IMG/VR virus record: IMGVR_UViG_3300037587_000425
Location: 1 to 43,881 of that record
Reading direction: 5' to 3' (one strand)
DNA: 43,881 nucleotides
DNA from: a virus
Positions 5,529-11,343 of the stretch are shown here, piece after piece; position 1 is the first letter of the stretch; each line of letters begins with the position of its first letter. Position numbers and translations under genes: made by a program. Below the pieces are notes generated by a model. It saw only the letters and a list, made by a program, of their open reading frames with translations. It searched no databases and was not told the DNA's origin.

Positions 5529-5705
5529 TCATTGTTTTTTCCTACGCTTCCACGCCTCATTTAAAAATCTATTAAAGAACTCCGGATTATTTGCATCCCA
5601 TCTTCTTAAAACTCCAGTCGTTCTGCTTTCTTGCTCTGACAGCTCTTTAAGACTTTTAAACCCTATCGCTCTCGCTTTGTCACTTGTTCCCATTGAATCA
5701 GTCAT
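5529..5705 (-). CDS. tiny helix-turn-helix-like protein, 58 aa (family A)
   Basis: Start ATG 5705 overlaps the upstream stop (ATGA), so it is translationally coupled. The protein reads MTDSMGTSDKARAIGFKSLK then ELSEQESRTTGVLRRWDANN and ends PEFFNRFLNEAWKRRKKQ. The order GFKSLKELS...LRRWDxNNPEFF matches the 7450-7716 product (GLKNLTVLA...LRAWDKHNPELF), so both belong to one small Cro-like or adaptor-like DNA-binding family. Likely regulator, target unknown. Confidence 0.6.
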   Translation of the reverse strand: MTDSMGTSDKARAIGFKSLKELSEQESRTTGVLRRWDANNPEFFNRFLNEAWKRRKKQ

Positions 5706-5920
5706 TTCAATTCCTCGTATTCTTTTAGGGCTTCATCAAACGAAACTCTATTGCCTGCATTATAAGTTTTAATACATGCTTTGCCTGCATCAACAACCTT
5801 ATCTGCCGCTTTGAGTTGTTTTAATAAATCCCTGATAATTTCTTTACCCTTTAATAAATTATACCGCGCATCTCCACACTCAACTCTTAAATGTTTCTTA
5901 GCTTTTTCTATTGTTTCCAT
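5702..5920 (-). CDS. helical hypothetical protein, 72 aa
   Basis: ATG at 5920 after AAAAGG (METIEKAKKHLRVECGDARY). Strongly charged and helix-prone, no membrane segment, no known family. Overlaps the next gene by four bases. Confidence 0.6.
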   Translation of the reverse strand: METIEKAKKHLRVECGDARYNLLKGKEIIRDLLKQLKAADKVVDAGKACIKTYNAGNRVSFDEALKEYEELK

Positions 5921-5959
5921 ATTAATTAACCTTTTAAAATATCCTGTACTTTGCTCGCT

Positions 5960-6002
5960 TTCTAAACACTACCTTGCACGCTCCGTATATTCTGCTGTTA
6001 TG
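5960..6002 (+). repeat. spacer repeat B, copy 1
   Basis: TTCTAAACACTACCTTGCAC followed by GCTCCGTATATTCTGCTGTT and ATG. A near-identical block is at 6558-6599. It ends in the GTTATG box of the attC family but has no matching left arm, so it may be the right half of a different attC type. Confidence 0.5.
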
Positions 6003-6007
6003 TGTCG

Positions 6008-6250
6008 CTACCATTCCAGCTCTTTTACGTTGAAACTTTCATTGCAGTTTGAACACTCCACATCATTAATCTCGAATGATTTATGTCCTTCATTCCAGCA
6101 TCCGTCTGGACAAGCTTGCGACAACACATGACCTTCCTCGTTGTGATCATACCCGCCTGTGTCAGTCTCATTTAGTAAGTCGAGCATGTGATCGCAATGA
6201 GGGCAATCAACCCAAACGCTAATATCTAATCTAGCTGTTACTTCTGTCAT
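6008..6250 (-). CDS. zinc-ribbon protein, 80 aa
   Basis: The start MTEVTARLDISVWVDCPHCD at 6250 follows AAAAGGTGATTT. CPHC near residue 16 and CSNC near residue 67, plus two more Cys in ACPDGC, give a two-knuckle zinc ribbon; the closing VECSNCNESFNVKELEW pattern recurs in small phage proteins. Probably a nucleic-acid or protein adaptor; no enzymatic motif. Confidence 0.65.
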   Translation of the reverse strand: MTEVTARLDISVWVDCPHCDHMLDLLNETDTGGYDHNEEGHVLSQACPDGCWNEGHKSFEINDVECSNCNESFNVKELEW

Positions 6251-6269
6251 AAATCACCTTTTAAAAACA

Positions 6270-6318
6270 CATAACAATAAAATCAAACGGAGCGCCGAAA
6301 GCCGCGCCCGCTTATTCT
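6270..6318 (+). repeat. attC-like site with decayed right arm
   Basis: CATAACAATAAAATCAAACG then a GCGCCG/GCGC-rich top and CCCGCTTATT, matching sites 3 and 4, but the expected CGTTATG end is replaced by CTGTCCGGTATAA. The gene ending at 6312 reads through this altered part. Confidence 0.5.
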
Positions 6319-6518
6319 GTCCGGTATAAACCCAGCGCCCAATTTTTATTTGCTCGCCATTGTTTAATGTCGCCAATCAATTGGTCAAACTGTTTAACGC
6401 TAATCAATCCACCATCTTCGTGACCAGTATCAATATTGTTACTTAATATCATTCCCAGCTCGTCATTATCGCTGACGTTTTTATAGGTTAATTTATTAAA
6501 TAATTTATCTCTGTCCAT
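6312..6518 (-). CDS. hypothetical protein, 68 aa
   Basis: ATG at 6518 (MDRDKLFNKLTYKNVSDNDE) with AGGATATAAAA upstream. Soluble, ends QWRANKNWALGLYRTE; the last residues are encoded by the remnant attC right arm. Its leader and start codon are a 52/53 match to those of the ssb gene on the other arm (16021-16073). Confidence 0.55.
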   Translation of the reverse strand: MDRDKLFNKLTYKNVSDNDELGMILSNNIDTGHEDGGLISVKQFDQLIGDIKQWRANKNWALGLYRTE

Positions 6519-6599
6519 TTTTATATCCTCAATTAACAATTATTGTGAAGCCGCGAATTCTAAATACTACCTGCGCGCTCCGTGTATTCTGTTGTTATA
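6516..6599. repeat. inverted copy of the ssb leader plus spacer repeat B copy 2
   Basis: 6516-6568 is the reverse complement of 16021-16073 with one mismatch, covering start codon, ribosome site (TTGAGGA-type) and GTTAATT-containing leader. 6558-6599 is repeat B (see 5960-6002), ending GTTATA. The shared leader shows that leftward and rightward arms exchange or copy cassette ends. Confidence 0.6.
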
Positions 6600-6600
6600 T

Positions 6601-6798
6601 CTATCCTCGCTCTGTCTGTAATTCTTTAACTGACTCGGCATCCGAATACTGCTCTTTAAATAAAGCTCTACCTATATTGTCCCAGCTAACATTCCATTGT
6701 TTCGCTTTAAAAGTTCCGCCAAGGCTGGCTTTCTCTGTTAATACAAAAGTTACGCCCTCACTATCTACGTGAGCTATTGTTTTAATAAGTGTTTTCAT
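6601..6798 (-). CDS. hypothetical protein, 65 aa
   Basis: ATG at 6798 (MKTLIKTIAHVDSEGVTFVL) has AGAGG 8 bases upstream; an in-frame start at 6855 lies within the attC-like site. Beta-rich N-terminus, then FKAKQWNVSWDNIGRALFKE. No family recognised. Ends TAG at 6601. Confidence 0.6.
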   Translation of the reverse strand: MKTLIKTIAHVDSEGVTFVLTEKASLGGTFKAKQWNVSWDNIGRALFKEQYSDAESVKELQTERG

Positions 6799-6819
6799 AA
6801 TTAAACCTCTAATAAAAAA

Positions 6820-6875
6820 TATAACAAATAAATCAAACCGACTCGCTACGCTCACGGCTTATTACATCCGTTATG
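6820..6875 (+). repeat. attC-like site 6
   Basis: 56 bp, TATAACAAATAAATCAAACC, top GACTCGCTACGCTCACGG, right arm GGCTTATTACATCCGTTATG. Near twin of site 4 (3642-3697): same length, same hairpin top with one change. Confidence 0.75.
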
Positions 6876-6880
6876 TGTCA

Positions 6881-7147
6881 TTATTCGTCATAAGCATTAT
6901 GCTTGATGCAAATATCATTTAAATCTATGCGTGCTCTAAACGTGGAAAATTCACCCTCCCATTTTCCAGTAACTTTTATGTATTTAGTGCCTTTTAATAT
7001 CTTGTTGTTTTCGTGCCTAGCTCTAGCGATAATAGTCAATTCTAATTCATCAAACTCATCGTCTGAGTAATTACTAAGCCAGTCGGACGCGCCGCAAAGA
7101 TAATCCTTGCGTGCGGTTGGTTGTGTTTCTTCGCTAAAATCCCACAT
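6881..7147 (-). CDS. hypothetical protein, 88 aa
   Basis: The ATG (7145-7147) is part of the outer box of the attC-like site 7145-7213; GAGG in that site is 14 bases away, a long spacing. The product starts MWDFSEETQPTARKDYLCGA and has a beta-rich C-terminus (YIKVTGKWEGEFSTFRARID). Family unknown. Bounded on both sides by attC-like sites. Confidence 0.6.
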   Translation of the reverse strand: MWDFSEETQPTARKDYLCGASDWLSNYSDDEFDELELTIIARARHENNKILKGTKYIKVTGKWEGEFSTFRARIDLNDICIKHNAYDE

Positions 7148-7213
7148 AACAAATCATTTAACCTCATTCACTTCGTTTATTGGGACAGCTGCGCTGCCAG
7201 TTAATATTTAACG
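7145..7213 (+). repeat. attC-like site 7
   Basis: CATAACAAATCATTTAACCT ... CAGCTGCGCTGCCAGTTAAT then ATTTAACG. The right half, read on the minus strand (TTAACTGGCAGCGCAGCTGT), is identical to the site at 11825-11897 on the other arm, so the two operons share this site allele. The upstream gene (7164-7409) is translated through most of it. Confidence 0.65.
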
Positions 7214-7409
7214 TCGGTAGACTTATAATTCTATCGTGTAGCACGTCCTGGTATTGCTGCATTAGCTTTAGCTGTTTTCTTAGTCGATCTTTTTCGTCCT
7301 CACAAAGAGTTATGAAAGACTCGTTAAAAATTATAAATTTGTATAACTTTCCTGTCTTTACGCTTAATTCTTCAAGCTCTTTTTTTAGTCTATCTTTAAA
7401 GTCTTCCAT
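7164..7409 (-). CDS. Acb2/Tad1-hairpin-like small helical protein (candidate anti-defence)
   Basis: MEDFKDRLKKELEELSVKTG, KLYKFIIFNESFITLCEDEK and DRLRKQLKLMQQYQDVLHDR follow the pattern of the short two-helix hairpin proteins (F..RL..E..EL..K...L..FI....F..L.....LL..QL..M..Y...L..R) that include the Acb2 and Tad1 cyclic-nucleotide sponges used against CBASS and Thoeris defence. That is family resemblance, not proof. The last about 17 residues (LPTLNINWQRSCPNKRSE) are encoded by the attC-like site and are probably an add-on. ATG at 7409 after GGAGATAACT. Confidence 0.55.
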   Translation of the reverse strand: MEDFKDRLKKELEELSVKTGKLYKFIIFNESFITLCEDEKDRLRKQLKLMQQYQDVLHDRIISLPTLNINWQRSCPNKRSE

Positions 7410-7449
7410 AGTTATCTCCGTAGTTGCCCTGCAAGGCGTTCAAAATGCT

Positions 7450-7716
7450 TTATACATCTCCCGAATTAGAAACATTAAAATCATCCATGGCCACCCTGAC
7501 TTGTGCTGCGGCTTCTTGTCGTTGCTGTAATTCAATAGCTTCTAGTGATAACTTTGTAACCGCGCCCAAAATAACTATCTCAAATAATTCAGGGTTATGT
7601 TTATCCCATGCGCGTAACGTGTCGCAGGTTCTGCTTACCATTTTAGCTAAGACTGTTAAGTTTTTTAATCCACCCAGTTTTGCTTTTTCACTTGCTTTTA
7701 ATTCACCTTTTTTCAA
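7450..7716 (-). CDS. helix-turn-helix-like regulator, 88 aa (family A)
   Basis: Begins with TTG at 7716, six bases after GAGG; no upstream ATG exists. The N-terminal 50 residues, EKAKLGGLKNLTVLAKMVSR then TCDTLRAWDKHNPELFEIVI, resemble small phage DNA-binding proteins in which a helix-turn-helix is followed by a W..x.P.LF signature. The C-terminus is a charged helix. It is the first intact gene after the leftward promoter, a usual place for an early regulator. Confidence 0.6.
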   Translation of the reverse strand: MKKGELKASEKAKLGGLKNLTVLAKMVSRTCDTLRAWDKHNPELFEIVILGAVTKLSLEAIELQQRQEAAAQVRVAMDDFNVSNSGDV

Positions 7717-7728
7717 TTCAAGCCTCTT

Positions 7729-7881
7729 TTATGAGCGATTAACAACAGCCCTTCTTTTCATTATCTTATAAGCAAAGGGTTTTGGATAATCATTCATAAC
7801 CCCAATGGGAACGCCTAATACCTCAGACGTCTCTTTTATATTTTTAAATCCCTTTGATTTTAATTTGTCTCTTGTGTTTAT
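7729..7881 (-). pseudogene. promoter-proximal family A helix-turn-helix gene without a normal start
   Basis: The frame ending TAA at 7729-7731 reads NTRDKLKSKGFKNIKETSEV, LGVPIGVMNDYPKPFAYKIM, KRRAVVNRS and is clearly related to the 5529 and 7450 products. It opens right after a TGA, with ATA as first codon. An ATG in another frame (MYELNKHKRQIK) lies at the predicted transcript start, so one base too many or too few separates start and body. Either a broken gene, a sequence error, or a frameshifted or leaderless gene. Confidence 0.4.
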
Positions 7882-7952
7882 TCAACTCATACATTCAATA
7901 TACACGGTTATTTTGTAAAAGCAAGTGTTTTTTAGATTTCAGTCAAAAAAAA
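7881..7952. repeat. 72-bp perfect inverted repeat, left copy
   Basis: Exact reverse complement of 10393-10464. It contains the T-tract of the adjacent terminator, the -35 and -10 elements and the predicted transcript start. No gene is encoded on it. Confidence 0.9.
7897..7924 (-). promoter_or_regulatory. leftward early promoter
   Basis: On the minus strand TTGCTT (7919-7924), 16-base spacer, TATATT (7897-7902). It lies immediately after the terminator at 7945-7974 and before the whole leftward small-gene operon. Identical to the rightward promoter at 10421-10448. Confidence 0.65.
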
Positions 7953-7974
7953 GACCCCTGTTTTACGAGGGATC
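7945..7974 (-). terminator. rho-independent terminator, leftward
   Basis: Minus strand GATCCCTCGTAAAACAGGGG then TC and eight T. Stem of about 7 bp with a GTAAAAC loop, followed by the T-tract that belongs to the inverted repeat. Confidence 0.75.
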
Positions 7975-8137
7975 TTCTACTGCCAGGGCAAGAGGTGAAT
8001 CAAAACCTAGCACGTCTTGGTTGAAACTTCGCGACGGTGGACGAAGGTTGCAATTTCCATACAAGTATGTACTATTGCGTTATCAGCTGTTCAAAGGCTG
8101 ATAATACTGGGCTACTTATCATGGCGACCCAATATAG
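7945..8137 (-). ncRNA. candidate structured small RNA, leftward
   Basis: A strong promoter (8143-8170) and a terminator (7945-7974) bound about 190 bases with no convincing open frame on the minus strand. The segment contains an 8-bp hairpin (TTATCAGC/GCTGATAA), a CATAC/GTATG hairpin and a GGGC/GCCC pairing near the 5' end. A plus-strand frame across it (8017-8211) has no ribosome site. Mirror image of the unit at 10240-10400. Confidence 0.5.
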
Positions 8138-8142
8138 GTAAA

Positions 8143-8170
8143 ATTATACACTACCTTTATATATTTGCAA
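8143..8170 (-). promoter_or_regulatory. strong leftward promoter for the small RNA
   Basis: Minus strand TTGCAA (8165-8170), 16-base spacer, TATAAT (8143-8148) preceded by TG. Predicted start near 8137. Confidence 0.6.
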
Positions 8171-8207
8171 CGCCGGTGAAGCCCATCTTAATTTATGGCG
8201 GTTTGGC

Positions 8208-8630
8208 ATGAAAAAAAATGACGATTATTTTTATAACGATAACGAGCTTGATAGGCGTGAAGCAAATATTGAGCTAGCAAAAAGATCAATTAAGTCAGCC
8301 GATCCAAAGATATCAATCAGAACATCTAAAGAAATAGCAACCGATCTAGAAATAAAAGCATCGAGCATCCTTCAAGAAAGCAAACGAAGGAAAGTTTTGT
8401 TTCAAAAAGCAAGAGCCGAAAGAAAGAATGAAACCATAGAAGATCGAATAAACCGAGAAAAGAAAATAAAAAGACGCTGTTTTAATAAAGAAATAAGAAT
8501 AAAAGCAACAAAACAAAGACGCACAGAATTTAATTTAAAAAGACCTCAATTAATACTTAGAATGCTGGCTAACGACATACTTTACGAATGTGCTGTGGGC
8601 GGCTGTAAAAATAAAGACATAACTCAATGA
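8208..8630 (+). CDS. highly basic hypothetical protein, 140 aa
   Basis: ATG at 8208 (MKKNDDYFYNDNELDRREAN). Very rich in Lys and Arg, helical, ending in a short Cys-containing tail (ECAVGGCKNKDITQ). Charge suggests nucleic-acid binding. The ribosome site is weak (GGCGGTTTGGC). First gene of the central region; family not recognised. Confidence 0.6.
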   Translation: MKKNDDYFYNDNELDRREANIELAKRSIKSADPKISIRTSKEIATDLEIKASSILQESKRRKVLFQKARAERKNETIEDRINREKKIKRRCFNKEIRIKATKQRRTEFNLKRPQLILRMLANDILYECAVGGCKNKDITQ

Positions 8631-8633
8631 AGG

Positions 8634-8837
8634 GGGCGAAATAGTCGTATAGATACTATTTACCGCCTCATATTAAATAAGAGGTCGTACTTCCAACGAT
8701 ATCAGCGAACCTGCATGGGTTGCCGGAAAGAAAACACTAGTTAATGCCGTTACACCCTTAAGGCATTAGTTGACTACACTAGAGTGTTACTAAGTGTAAA
8801 AAGGTAGAGGTTAAATGGGTGGAATGCGAGGCTAATT
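8634..8837 (+). other. long structured intergenic region 1
   Basis: No gene found in about 200 bases. Nested palindromes are visible: AACACT...AGTGTT outside, TTAATGCC...GGCATTAG inside, and a shorter AACC/GGTT hairpin upstream. This suggests a folded leader or RNA element rather than coding DNA. Confidence 0.4.
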
Positions 8838-9020
8838 ATGAACGAATGCGAAAAAATATTGAAATCATTAGCAAGAAGCGCGGGGATTGTATCTCGCTCT
8901 GTAAATAGTGGTGATTATATTCCTGAATTCAGATATAAGAATTTTGAGAAAGATATTAAAGCCGCTAAGGAATATTTAGCCAGGCAGACACAGGCCTTAA
9001 GTTTAGATAAAAGAGATTGA
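8838..9020 (+). CDS. small helical protein, 60 aa
   Basis: ATG at 8838 (MNECEKILKSLARSAGIVSR) after GCGAGGCTAATT. Charged, helical, no membrane part. Ends six bases before the next start, whose ribosome site (GAGG) overlaps its stop, so the two are likely coupled. Function unknown. Confidence 0.55.
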   Translation: MNECEKILKSLARSAGIVSRSVNSGDYIPEFRYKNFEKDIKAAKEYLARQTQALSLDKRD

Positions 9021-9025
9021 GGAAT

Positions 9026-9607
9026 ATGAGTCTTATTTATGGATTTGGTGTTAATGATGCTGATTATCGCGTTACATCAACAATTGATGGAAAGCGAGTA
9101 GTTTGTCCGTATTACAGAGCGTGGACGGGTATGCTTGGGAGGTGTTTTTCAGTAAGCTCCCTTAAAAAATATCCGTCATACGCTGGTTGTACGGTAGCCG
9201 ATGAATGGCGCTCTTTCCTCGCTTTTAAAGCGTGGATGGAAGCGCAGGATTGGCAAGGCAAACATTTAGATAAAGACATTATAATTCCAGAAAATAAGGT
9301 TTACAGCCTAGATACATGCGTTTTTGTTAGTGGAGCGATCAATACATTATTAGTGGATTGCAAAGCCTCAACAGGAAAATTCCCTAAAGGTGTTTGTTTT
9401 GATAAATCCGAAGGGAAATTTATTGCCAGAATGAGAGTTTTCGGGAAAAGCAAACGGCTTGGTCTGTTTGATTGTCCAGAAGAAGCTGGAAATGCGTATC
9501 GTGAAGCAAAAAGGTTGCATATTTTACGGGTAGCCAGCACTGAACCTGACGTCAGGGTTAAGCAAGGGCTGTACCGTCATTCTCAATTATATAAACGTAC
9601 CGGATAA
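9026..9607 (+). CDS. HNH/AP2-type homing endonuclease-like protein, 193 aa
   Basis: ATG at 9026 has GAGG five bases upstream. The sequence follows the layout of the T7-group free-standing or intron-borne endonucleases: YYRAWTGMLGRCFS, then YPSYAGCTVADEWRSF, then GKHLDKDIIIPENKVYS and CVFVSGAINTLLVDC, with an AP2-like DNA-binding C-terminus (GKFIARMRVFGKSKRLGLFD). Such enzymes nick or cut related phage genomes and move themselves. It sits between two long structured non-coding regions, but I cannot identify intron splice sites or split exons. Confidence 0.65.
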   Translation: MSLIYGFGVNDADYRVTSTIDGKRVVCPYYRAWTGMLGRCFSVSSLKKYPSYAGCTVADEWRSFLAFKAWMEAQDWQGKHLDKDIIIPENKVYSLDTCVFVSGAINTLLVDCKASTGKFPKGVCFDKSEGKFIARMRVFGKSKRLGLFDCPEEAGNAYREAKRLHILRVASTEPDVRVKQGLYRHSQLYKRTG

Positions 9608-9938
9608 GTTAACACCCTTTTGGGGTATTAGTATTACAAGTAAGAGTATTTAGATGAAAGGTTGTAGTAACGCGAAAGCGTAAGGGCATCACCAACATTG
9701 CCGAGTGGTGCGGAGTTTGCAAAGCAAATAAGGACTTTGAACGTTGGTTAGCTGCCAATAGCCTTATGGAGCGATGTTAGCCGGGTTATTAAGTTGATCA
9801 TAATAACTGTCAATACCTTAGGTCAGCTACAGCCTTTCTTCTAGATACTTTTATTAATAAGTAATATGGATACGGGTAACAGGATACTAATGCTATCCAC
9901 CCTTGGGGAGACTGCGTCTTAATTATACAGGATTAATT
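9608..9938 (+). other. long structured intergenic region 2
   Basis: About 330 bases without a clear gene. A frame at about 9659-9780 reads VVVTRKRKGITNIAEWCGVC then KANKDFERWLAANSLMERC and looks protein-like (CxxC, WxxA) but has no start codon; an ATG one frame away (9654) would need a 1-base shift. The rest holds short palindromes (ACACCC/GGGGT). Confidence 0.35.
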
Positions 9939-10175
9939 TTGAGCTCAAAGATTAAACATATAATAAACAAATACCCTCAACTAACTGGCAAAGAGGACTT
10001 TATTCAAGTTGTACTGGATATCAGGGAAGCGTTTAAGCTGGGAAAAGTTCCTTTTAGCATCTCTGTAGGTGATTGGTGCTCCGGAAGCTTGGAGAAGTAC
10101 TACAAAGGCCTAAGGCTTGATAAAGAAAAATTCAGGAAGAAAAAGAAAAGACGCAGGGGTTGGGTTAAATATTGA
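9939..10175 (+). CDS. basic hypothetical protein, 78 aa
   Basis: TTG at 9939 with AGGA seven bases upstream is preferred; an in-frame TTG at 9903 is possible. The protein (SSKIKHIINKYPQLTGKEDF...) ends in a very basic tail (KEKFRKKKKRRRGWVKY), suggesting nucleic-acid binding. The 18-base leader CTTAATTATACAGGATTA recurs at 10185-10202 just after the gene. Confidence 0.5.
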   Translation: MSSKIKHIINKYPQLTGKEDFIQVVLDIREAFKLGKVPFSISVGDWCSGSLEKYYKGLRLDKEKFRKKKKRRRGWVKY

Positions 10176-10205
10176 GATAAAACACTTAATTATACAGGAT
10201 TATTA

Positions 10206-10233
10206 TTTCGATATGCAGAAAAAGTGCTATAAT
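10206..10233 (+). promoter_or_regulatory. extended -10 promoter, rightward
   Basis: TTTCGA at 10206-10211, 16-base spacer, TGC-TATAAT (10225-10233), a perfect extended -10. Predicted start near 10240. Drives the structured RNA unit. Confidence 0.6.
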
Positions 10234-10239
10234 AAAAAC

Positions 10240-10400
10240 GTAGTAGGTCTAAGCCACTTTAATTAGTGGCTTTATAATAAAACACACCTCACGCCTCTAT
10301 AACGTAGTCTGCGCCGTAAGGCATAAGAAGCGTAAGCGCACCAGAGGGGTTGTTTTATTAACGCCCGCCTCCTTCGCCCGCTTTATTGCGGGTTTTTTTT
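10240..10400 (+). ncRNA. candidate structured small RNA, rightward
   Basis: Between the promoter at 10206-10233 and the terminator at 10377-10400 there is no convincing coding frame but strong folding: AAGCCACT/AGTGGCTT near the 5' end, then nested CCTCT/AGAGG and TGCGC/GCGCA arms. Size about 160 bases. Together with the mirror unit at 7945-8137 it suggests two phage regulatory RNAs expressed outward from the control region. Confidence 0.5.
10377..10400 (+). terminator. rho-independent terminator, rightward
   Basis: CCCGC-TTTATT-GCGGG followed by eight T; the T-tract is the first part of the right inverted-repeat copy. Confidence 0.85.
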
Positions 10401-10464
10401 GACTGAAATCTAAAAAACACTTGCTTTTACAAAATAACCGTGTATATTGAATGTATGAGTTGAA
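10393..10464. repeat. 72-bp perfect inverted repeat, right copy
   Basis: Exact reverse complement of 7881-7952; the copies are about 2.4 kb apart and point their promoters outward. Confidence 0.9.
10421..10448 (+). promoter_or_regulatory. rightward early promoter
   Basis: TTGCTT (10421-10426), 16-base spacer, TATATT (10443-10448), then the first small gene and the recombination operon. Same sequence as the leftward promoter, so the two arms are probably expressed together. Confidence 0.65.
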
Positions 10465-10479
10465 AAAAAGGTGAATGTT

Positions 10480-10569
10480 ATGATGTGCGAAGAAATTAAG
10501 TGCCCAGGCTGTGACGAAATAGCGATGCAAGATTTTGATAAAAGCTGGAACACAAAAATTCACACTTAA
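10480..10569 (+). CDS. tiny cysteine-containing protein, 29 aa
   Basis: ATG at 10480 is seven bases after AAAAAGGTGAA, the same strong ribosome site as at 43351 and 43701. Product begins MMCEEIKCPGCDEIAMQDFD; three Cys (C, CPGC) could hold a zinc ion. First gene after the rightward promoter. Confidence 0.5.
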   Translation: MMCEEIKCPGCDEIAMQDFDKSWNTKIHT

Positions 10570-10594
10570 TTTTTAAACCGATAGGTAAAATAAA

Positions 10595-11161
10595 ATGAAT
10601 TCAATAATCGTATTTGATACAGAAACAACCGGCATTCCTAATTGGAAAATTCAATCTGGTGATGAATCGCAACCTCATATTGTCCAGCTTGCCGCTTTAC
10701 AGGTTGATCTTGAGTCACGAAAAGTAATTCAAAGCATAGATTTAATTGTTAAGCCTGATGGATGGGAAATACCCCAAGAAACAATTGATATTCATGGCAT
10801 CACTAATGAACACGCTATGGAAGTTGGTATTCCAGAAGAAGCGGTATTAAATATCTTTCTGAACTTATGGAATGGTCGTAAACGAGTTGCTTACAACACC
10901 ACGTTTGATAATCGCATTATACGGATTGCAACCAAACGCTACAAAAATGAACAGGTAATTACCAACTGGAAAGAAGGTGATTATGAATGCGCAATGATTG
11001 CATCCAAAAAAGCAATGGGTGTTAAATCGGTAAAGCTTGTAGATGCGTACAAATACTTCACCGGTAAAGAATTAAAAGATGCTCATTCTGCTATGAGTGA
11101 CAGCAAGGCATGCATGGAACTTTACTTTGAAATAAACAATAAAGAATCTGTTGTTGCGTAA
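10595..11161 (+). CDS. DnaQ-like 3'-5' exonuclease (DEDD family)
   Basis: 188 residues. Motif I FDTETTG (residues 7-13), the central Asp of YNTTFDNRII (about 100-109), and motif III HSAMSDSKAC (about 164-173, the His of DEDDh) are all visible. The enzyme removes nucleotides from 3' ends of DNA; with no phage polymerase present it more likely acts in recombination, end processing or nucleotide salvage than as a proofreading subunit. Followed directly (TAAATG) by the next gene. Confidence 0.85.
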   Translation: MNSIIVFDTETTGIPNWKIQSGDESQPHIVQLAALQVDLESRKVIQSIDLIVKPDGWEIPQETIDIHGITNEHAMEVGIPEEAVLNIFLNLWNGRKRVAYNTTFDNRIIRIATKRYKNEQVITNWKEGDYECAMIASKKAMGVKSVKLVDAYKYFTGKELKDAHSAMSDSKACMELYFEINNKESVVA

Positions 11162-11281
11162 ATGAAAACAGACTTTGAACAAAGAACTGCTGACTTTCAC
11201 GCTGGATTAATCCGTGATGATCGCGTGACTTGTTCAGAGAATCAGATCGTAAATGATGTGACGAATGTTTTTGCAAATTGA
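11162..11281 (+). CDS. very small acidic protein, 39 aa
   Basis: ATG immediately after the exonuclease stop; encodes MKTDFEQRTADFHAGLIRDD and a Val/Asn-rich tail ending VFAN. No ribosome site of its own is obvious, so it would depend on coupling. Function unknown. Confidence 0.4.
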   Translation: MKTDFEQRTADFHAGLIRDDRVTCSENQIVNDVTNVFAN

Positions 11282-11343
11282 ATTCGGAATAAAAGAACCG
11301 TTATTTTATTTGCGGTAAACCTGCCGAAATGGAGAAATTTATT

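Noticed and set aside
2029-7213. CRISPR array suggested by regularly spaced similar repeats
   Set aside because: The repeats differ in length (33-133 bp), are imperfect palindromes and the intervals are full genes, not 30-40 bp spacers.
8017-8211. 64-codon rightward frame ending in ATGA overlap with the 8208 gene
   Set aside because: TTG start without ribosome site, and it lies antisense to the promoter-RNA-terminator unit; codon content looks incidental.
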